From the NCBI GenBank assembly GCA_950054485.1, contig CATLPD010000007.1:76262-114941 (forward strand): a stretch of 38,680 nt of DNA. Reading direction: 5' to 3'. The stretch is from an uncultured Alphaproteobacteria bacterium (GTDB taxonomy: Bacteria; Pseudomonadota; Alphaproteobacteria; Micavibrionales; CSBR16-224). Numbering within the stretch: the first letter of the stretch is position 1; the number at the start of each line of letters is the position of its first letter. The notes under the pieces were generated by a model, which was given only the letters and a program-made list of their open reading frames with translations, ran no database searches and had not been told where the DNA came from. The position numbers and the translations under genes are program-made. Of this stretch, positions 35,622-38,680 are shown piece by piece.

Positions 35622-36611
35622 ATGACAACGTTGGTAAAAAACTTTGAAGGTAAGCCGCGTCGCTTTGGCCTTGAAATAGAATATGCAGGCGTTCCTTTGG
35701 CAAGGTCGGCACAGATTGTTGCCGATGCCACTGGCGGAAAAATACAAAGCGATCACAAAACGCATTATACAATTGCATGTGAAAACCTTGGCGATTTTAT
35801 CGTTGAGCTTGATGTAGAGCTGGCACAGAAAATATCTGCAAAAGCCAAATCGCAAAAAGACCTCGATCCGAAATCCATTTCTATTGAAAGTATTGCAGAT
35901 CAGATTCTTCCCGAAATTCTGGAAACGGTTGCGCCAACAGAAATCGTATCCCCGCCCCTGTCGGAAGATAATCTGCATTTGATGCAGGATATCGTCGAAG
36001 CCCTGCACAAAGAGGGTGCAGCAGGCACCGAAGAATCATTATTCTACGCATTCGGCTATCACATCAATGCCGAAATGCGCTCGGTTAAGGCCAAGGATAT
36101 CCTCGATAGTTTACGTGCTTTTGTCGTCTTGTATGATTGGGTTGCCGTGCAATTAGATATGGATGTTACGCGCAAGATCAGCGGCTATGCTGCCCCCTAT
36201 TCCGAAGATTATAATCTGTTTATTCTCGACCCTTCCTATGTGCCGGATCTTGCCCAGCTTATTGATGATTACATTCTTTATAATCCGTCGCGAAATTATG
36301 CGCTGGATTTATTGCCTTTGTTCTCATATCTAGATGAGGACCGCGTCAAGAAACATATCAATAACAGTTTGATAAAAAAACGCCCGGCTTGGCATTTTCG
36401 TATGCCGAATTCATCCGTCGGACAGGATAACTGGAGCATTTATGACGCTATCAATACATGGCAGCAGATTGAAAAGCTTTCGGATAATGAGAAGACCTTA
36501 AAAGAAATGGCCGCACACTACAAAATGCGTAAACCCGAGCTGATATCGGGCATCGATCATGAATGGGTCGCCTATCTTGACACACATATCAAGCAGTATA
36601 AAAATGCCTGA
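35622..36611 (+). CDS. Putative amidoligase (glutamine-synthetase-fold COOH-NH2 ligase)
   Basis: A 329-residue protein with the features of the Amidoligase_2 family, predicted to form an amide or peptide bond using ATP in the glutamine-synthetase fold. The N-terminal metal-binding strand is RRFGLEIEYAGV with Glu18 and Glu20. A paired strand has FIVELDVEL (Glu62, Asp64). PTEIVSPPLSEDN around 106-117 is the family loop. FYAFGYHINAEM (His147, Asn149, Glu151) contributes the active-site His and Glu, and WHFRMPNSSVG near 257-267 supplies a C-terminal Arg260. The substrate is unknown. The stop overlaps the start of a class I amidotransferase-like gene by 8 bases, a pairing noted for this family in comparative genomics, comparable to PuuA/PuuD. 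Experimental data on the family are scarce. Confidence 0.82.
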   Translation: MTTLVKNFEGKPRRFGLEIEYAGVPLARSAQIVADATGGKIQSDHKTHYTIACENLGDFIVELDVELAQKISAKAKSQKDLDPKSISIESIADQILPEILETVAPTEIVSPPLSEDNLHLMQDIVEALHKEGAAGTEESLFYAFGYHINAEMRSVKAKDILDSLRAFVVLYDWVAVQLDMDVTRKISGYAAPYSEDYNLFILDPSYVPDLAQLIDDYILYNPSRNYALDLLPLFSYLDEDRVKKHINNSLIKKRPAWHFRMPNSSVGQDNWSIYDAINTWQQIEKLSDNEKTLKEMAAHYKMRKPELISGIDHEWVAYLDTHIKQYKNA

Positions 36612-37293
36612 TCATAAGCCTGTCATCGCGATTACGTCGCCAATTCATGGTCAGAAAGTCAGTTGTTTTTTCTCCGCGTTATTTATACGGCTTTATGGAG
36701 GCAGGCCTGTGCGTATTACACCGGCTGACGATTATCAAAATATCACGTTTGACGGCCTGCTTTTGAACGGCGGCACGGATATATTTCCGGATCTCTATGG
36801 CGGGAACATCAAAAGCAATTATATTTACGATCATGCACGCGATAAAATGGAATTGGAGCTATTGTCGCGCGCGGAAAAAAACAACCGCACTGTTCTGGGT
36901 ATATGTCGCGGCGCCCAACTTATAAACGTTTACAGACGCGGCACACTACATTTTGACGTCAAGCTGGCCTATGAAAAGGCTGAATATCCCAGCTCGCTTC
37001 TTGCAAATATTTTCTATCGCAAGACAATGTATATTCAAAAGCAAGATAGTCTGATCGGGCGGACCCTGAACTCAAAGAGATGTCGTGTTAACAGCATACA
37101 TACGCAATCTGTCGACAGTCTTGGCGACAGCCTAGAGATTACAGGGCAGGAGAAAAACGGTGTCGTGCAGGCGATCGAGGACCCTTCGCGCCCCTATTTT
37201 CTGGGGGTGCAATTCCACCCCGAATATCTGGGCTATAAGGCGTCTTTTAGAAATCTTTTCAAAAAGCTTGTATTCCACTCCGGAAATATGTAA
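36604..37293 (+). CDS. Class I glutamine-amidotransferase-like hydrolase (peptidase C26 type)
   Basis: A 229-residue protein of the gamma-glutamyl hydrolase/PuuD family. The ATG at 36604 overlaps the amidoligase stop; an upstream in-frame reading from 36559 lies inside that gene. The nucleophile is Cys101 in VLGICRGAQLINV. The catalytic His205 and Glu207 are in GVQFHPEYLGY. LLLNGGTDIFPDLYGG is the oxyanion-hole strand. The GTL motif (RRGTLHFDV) follows where PuuD-like enzymes have GGTL. The likely reaction is hydrolysis of a gamma-glutamyl amide, or ammonia supply to the amidoligase; the length is somewhat short compared with PuuD (about 250). The tight overlap indicates a joint function with the ligase. 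Confidence 0.88.
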   Translation: MPDHKPVIAITSPIHGQKVSCFFSALFIRLYGGRPVRITPADDYQNITFDGLLLNGGTDIFPDLYGGNIKSNYIYDHARDKMELELLSRAEKNNRTVLGICRGAQLINVYRRGTLHFDVKLAYEKAEYPSSLLANIFYRKTMYIQKQDSLIGRTLNSKRCRVNSIHTQSVDSLGDSLEITGQEKNGVVQAIEDPSRPYFLGVQFHPEYLGYKASFRNLFKKLVFHSGNM

Positions 37294-37328
37294 TATATGG
37301 CCAGAATCAGACCATAAAAGGACATAAA

Positions 37329-37721
37329 ATGTTAAATGGATTATTGAACCTGTTTTCTGCCAATACTGATGTGACATCGCCTATTGTCAACGAACATAGT
37401 TTTACAAAAGGTTTTAACGGTGAACTGCAAGCGGATTCAGCCGTTGCATTTGAAAATGATAAAATCGTCCTTGCCATCGAATATGACTTTGAAGAAGCCC
37501 CAAACCACGTTGAATTTGACCTCTCCTCACAATCCATCAACATCGTACAGGCGACAGGCGACGTTGCGACATTGGCGCGCATTAATATTCCTTTGGAAGA
37601 AAAGGAGCTGATTGACCGCACAAACAAAATCGTTCTGGTCACTGGCGCAGGTGAAGACAAACTGCTTCAGGTTTTAAGCCTGAAGAAAACAGGCGTGCTT
37701 GCCGCCAGAGCAACAGCCTAG
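37329..37721 (+). CDS. Hypothetical 130-residue protein downstream of the amidoligase pair
   Basis: Unrecognised. It starts at the ATG 37329 with AAAAGGA 7-13 bases upstream and lies 35 bases after the amidotransferase-like gene, so it may be the third gene of that unit. It is an acidic protein without signal peptide or clear membrane helix, except a weakly hydrophobic start (MLNGLLNLFSA). Beta-rich stretches (KIVLAIEYDFEE, KIVLVTGAGEDKLLQVLSL) suggest a small globular fold. There is no cysteine. Whether it works with the ligase pair is only inferred from position. Confidence 0.55.
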   Translation: MLNGLLNLFSANTDVTSPIVNEHSFTKGFNGELQADSAVAFENDKIVLAIEYDFEEAPNHVEFDLSSQSINIVQATGDVATLARINIPLEEKELIDRTNKIVLVTGAGEDKLLQVLSLKKTGVLAARATA

Positions 37722-37740
37722 ATACCGGCAAAAATATCAT

Positions 37741-37769
37741 TTAACATTTTAATTTATTTGCGCTAGATT
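37741..37769 (+). promoter_or_regulatory. tRNA-Ser promoter
   Basis: TTAACA (37741-37746), 17 bases, TAGATT (37764-37769). The expected start is about 10 bases before the tRNA. Confidence 0.6.
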
Positions 37770-37785
37770 ACCCCCTCAAGATCAA

Positions 37786-37876
37786 GGTGACGTGGCCGAG
37801 CGGCTGAAGGCGCACGCTTGGAAAGCGTGTATACGTTTATAGCGTATCGTGGGTTCGAATCCCACCGTCACCGCCA
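37786..37876 (+). tRNA. tRNA-Ser (anticodon GGA)
   Basis: Acceptor arms GGTGACG (37786-37792) and CGTCACC pair fully; the discriminator is G and CCA (37874-37876) is encoded. The anticodon stem CACGC/GCGTG (37813-37817/37825-37829) encloses TTGGAAA with anticodon GGA at 37820-37822. The long variable arm (TATACG...CGTATC type) is the class II feature of tRNA-Ser. The T arm GTGGG-TTCGAAT-CCCAC is canonical. It decodes UCC and UCU. Confidence 0.97.
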
Positions 37877-37921
37877 TTAAGTCTTTGTTTTCAATGCCTT
37901 ATAGAAAAGCAGCCGATGAGT

Positions 37922-37943
37922 CCCGCAGTGTGCGGGCTTTTTT
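37922..37943 (+). terminator. tRNA-Ser terminator
   Basis: CCCGCA (37922-37927), loop GTG, TGCGGG (37931-37936), C, then TTTTTT. A perfect 6-bp GC-rich stem with a T-tract, 46 bases after the tRNA. Confidence 0.85.
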
Positions 37944-38038
37944 ATGCCTGCTGATTTGGACGCACTGCGAAGAATAGGATTTTCATTTAATTTGCCCCTA
38001 AATTCTCCAATCGTAATTTTGCGGTGCGTTTGCCTGTT

Positions 38039-38200
38039 AATTCCCTGATAACAGGGAATTTTACAGGGAATATTTATTTTTCTGATATTGATGCTTAACT
38101 AAAACAGAGAGAATATATAGCTTGAGAGCCTATTTTGGCTAATTGGTTATTAAATGATCAGGGAATTAACAGGGAATTACATTTTCCGCATCAGGGAATC
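38039..38200. repeat. Cluster of CAGGGAATT repeats at the end of the recombinase gene
   Basis: One inverted copy AATTCCCTG (38039-38047) and direct copies CAGGGAATT at 38052, CAGGGAATA at 38064, CAGGGAATT at 38159 and 38170, and CAGGGAATC at 38192. The first pair forms a perfect 9-bp palindrome around ATAA. They occupy most of what is interpretable in the gene-free stretch 37944-38176 and extend into the 3' end of the recombinase gene. They could be recombinase binding sites or an attachment region; this is inference. Confidence 0.7.
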
Positions 38201-38680
38201 AAAGCTCTTCATAATCGTGCTTCTAACGTATAAGTTGCTGTATCCTTCAGCTTTTGCAATATCGGACATTTGTTCACCGGCAAAGTGTCGGTCGCGCCAG
38301 TCGATGCCTTGGATCAGGCGCTTTAATTCATCTGCAGGCAGATCGAGAATAGCTTTGTTTTTATTCTGATCAGGATTGATGATGATGGCTCCGTTTCGAC
38401 CCCGCCGGACAGAATAGGATACGGTTACATTATTGTCTGTGATCGCATTTTCAGGCAGGCTAATCTGGAGAAAATCTTGCGCTGGAATCCTCAGCCCATC
38501 CGAGTTGATGTTAATTTGAAGATGATCAAGATCAATTGTAATTTTAGTTACAAGGTTTTTGATCAGGACCGGTCCGGGGATATCCGCTAGATGCTTTATC
38601 AGGTGAGCCTGTCGTGGGTCATCAGCGTTATTTAAAAGTCTAGCAATATTTTTTCTCAAGTTCAACTCAACCACTTGTTC
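38177..38680 (-). CDS. Probable serine recombinase/resolvase, C-terminal part (runs off the window)
   Basis: The minus-strand frame is open to the window edge; 167 residues of the C-terminus are visible and the true start lies outside. The visible order resembles the end of large serine recombinases: a charged helical segment (LRKNIARLLNNADDPRQAHL), a beta-rich dsDNA-binding part (LVTKITIDLDHLQININSDG and VTVSYSVRRGRNGAIIINP), and a final helix-turn-helix (WRDRHFAGEQMSDIAKAEGY, SNLYVRSTIMKSF). Recombinases of this type usually carry a similar IAxxEGVSxxYV motif before the end. The catalytic serine domain is not visible, so the identity is an inference from memory. Its position next to tRNA-Ser and the CAGGGAATT cluster supports a mobile-element origin. 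Confidence 0.55.
   Translation of the reverse strand, partial: EQVVELNLRKNIARLLNNADDPRQAHLIKHLADIPGPVLIKNLVTKITIDLDHLQININSDGLRIPAQDFLQISLPENAITDNNVTVSYSVRRGRNGAIIINPDQNKNKAILDLPADELKRLIQGIDWRDRHFAGEQMSDIAKAEGYSNLYVRSTIMKSFDSLMRKM

Noticed and set aside
38039-38200. CRISPR array
   Set aside because: Repeats are only 9 bases, irregularly spaced, and one is inverted; there are no unique spacers of constant length and no cas genes.
37877-38680. Duplicated tRNA-Ser 3' end marking an attachment site
   Set aside because: I found no second copy of the T-arm/acceptor sequence in the window; the distal copy, if any, lies outside.

Overview
The window looks like a chromosomal segment of a moderately low-GC alphaproteobacterium. 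The basis is the divergent oxyR/ahpC-ahpD layout, the rpsP-rimM-trmD-rplS order with long low-complexity tails on S16 and L19, a Gly/Met-rich Ffh tail, an alphaproteobacterial-type palindromic repeat, and TTGxxA/TAxxxT promoters. A Micavibrio/Rhodospirillales-like lineage is possible, but no marker here settles it. Most genes are housekeeping; several small membrane or hypothetical genes appear lineage-specific.

Layout. 1-1478: truncated lpxA, a GNAT acetyltransferase and upp. 1633-2852: an AT-rich Ntn-hydrolase-like gene broken by one frameshift. 2862-5450: peroxide-defence block, with dps, ahpD and ahpC on the minus strand facing a divergent oxyR. 5513-7917: a secreted peptidoglycan-binding/transglycosylase-like protein convergent with trpS. 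7992-11816: a small hypothetical, a LEA-like Lys/Ala-rich protein, a fadD-type acyl-CoA ligase and two small tandem membrane proteins. 11819-17310: an AI-2E/PerM-type permease divergent from the glycine cleavage operon gcvT-gcvH-gcvP. 17381-23193: central carbon genes tkt, gap and class I fba, interspersed with small hypotheticals and a TauE-type permease. 23245-27381: rplS, trmD, rimM, rpsP and ffh on the minus strand, with a palindromic repeat between rpsP and rimM. 27538-31683: epmA followed by leuC-leuD-leuB. 31753-34966: a PfkB-type sugar/nucleoside kinase and an nfeD/SPFH pair. 35097-37721: a CigR-like secreted protein, an amidoligase, a class I glutamine-amidotransferase-like hydrolase and a small hypothetical. 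37786-38680: tRNA-Ser(GGA), a terminator, a cluster of CAGGGAATT repeats, and the C-terminal end of a probable serine recombinase running off the window.

How the genes fit together. OxyR probably senses peroxide through Cys200/Cys209 and controls AhpC, its AhpD reductant and Dps from one shared 100-bp intergenic region. The gcv genes, tkt, gap and fba cover one-carbon, pentose-phosphate and glycolytic flux. leuCDB gives the isopropylmalate steps of leucine synthesis.

The best candidates for poorly described biology are four. The first is the overlapping amidoligase + amidotransferase-like hydrolase pair, a predicted but largely uncharacterised ligase/hydrolase cassette. The second is the frameshifted Ntn-hydrolase-like gene. 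The third is the hairpin that buries the gcvT ribosome binding site. The fourth is the tRNA-Ser/repeat/recombinase junction, which may be the edge of an integrated element.
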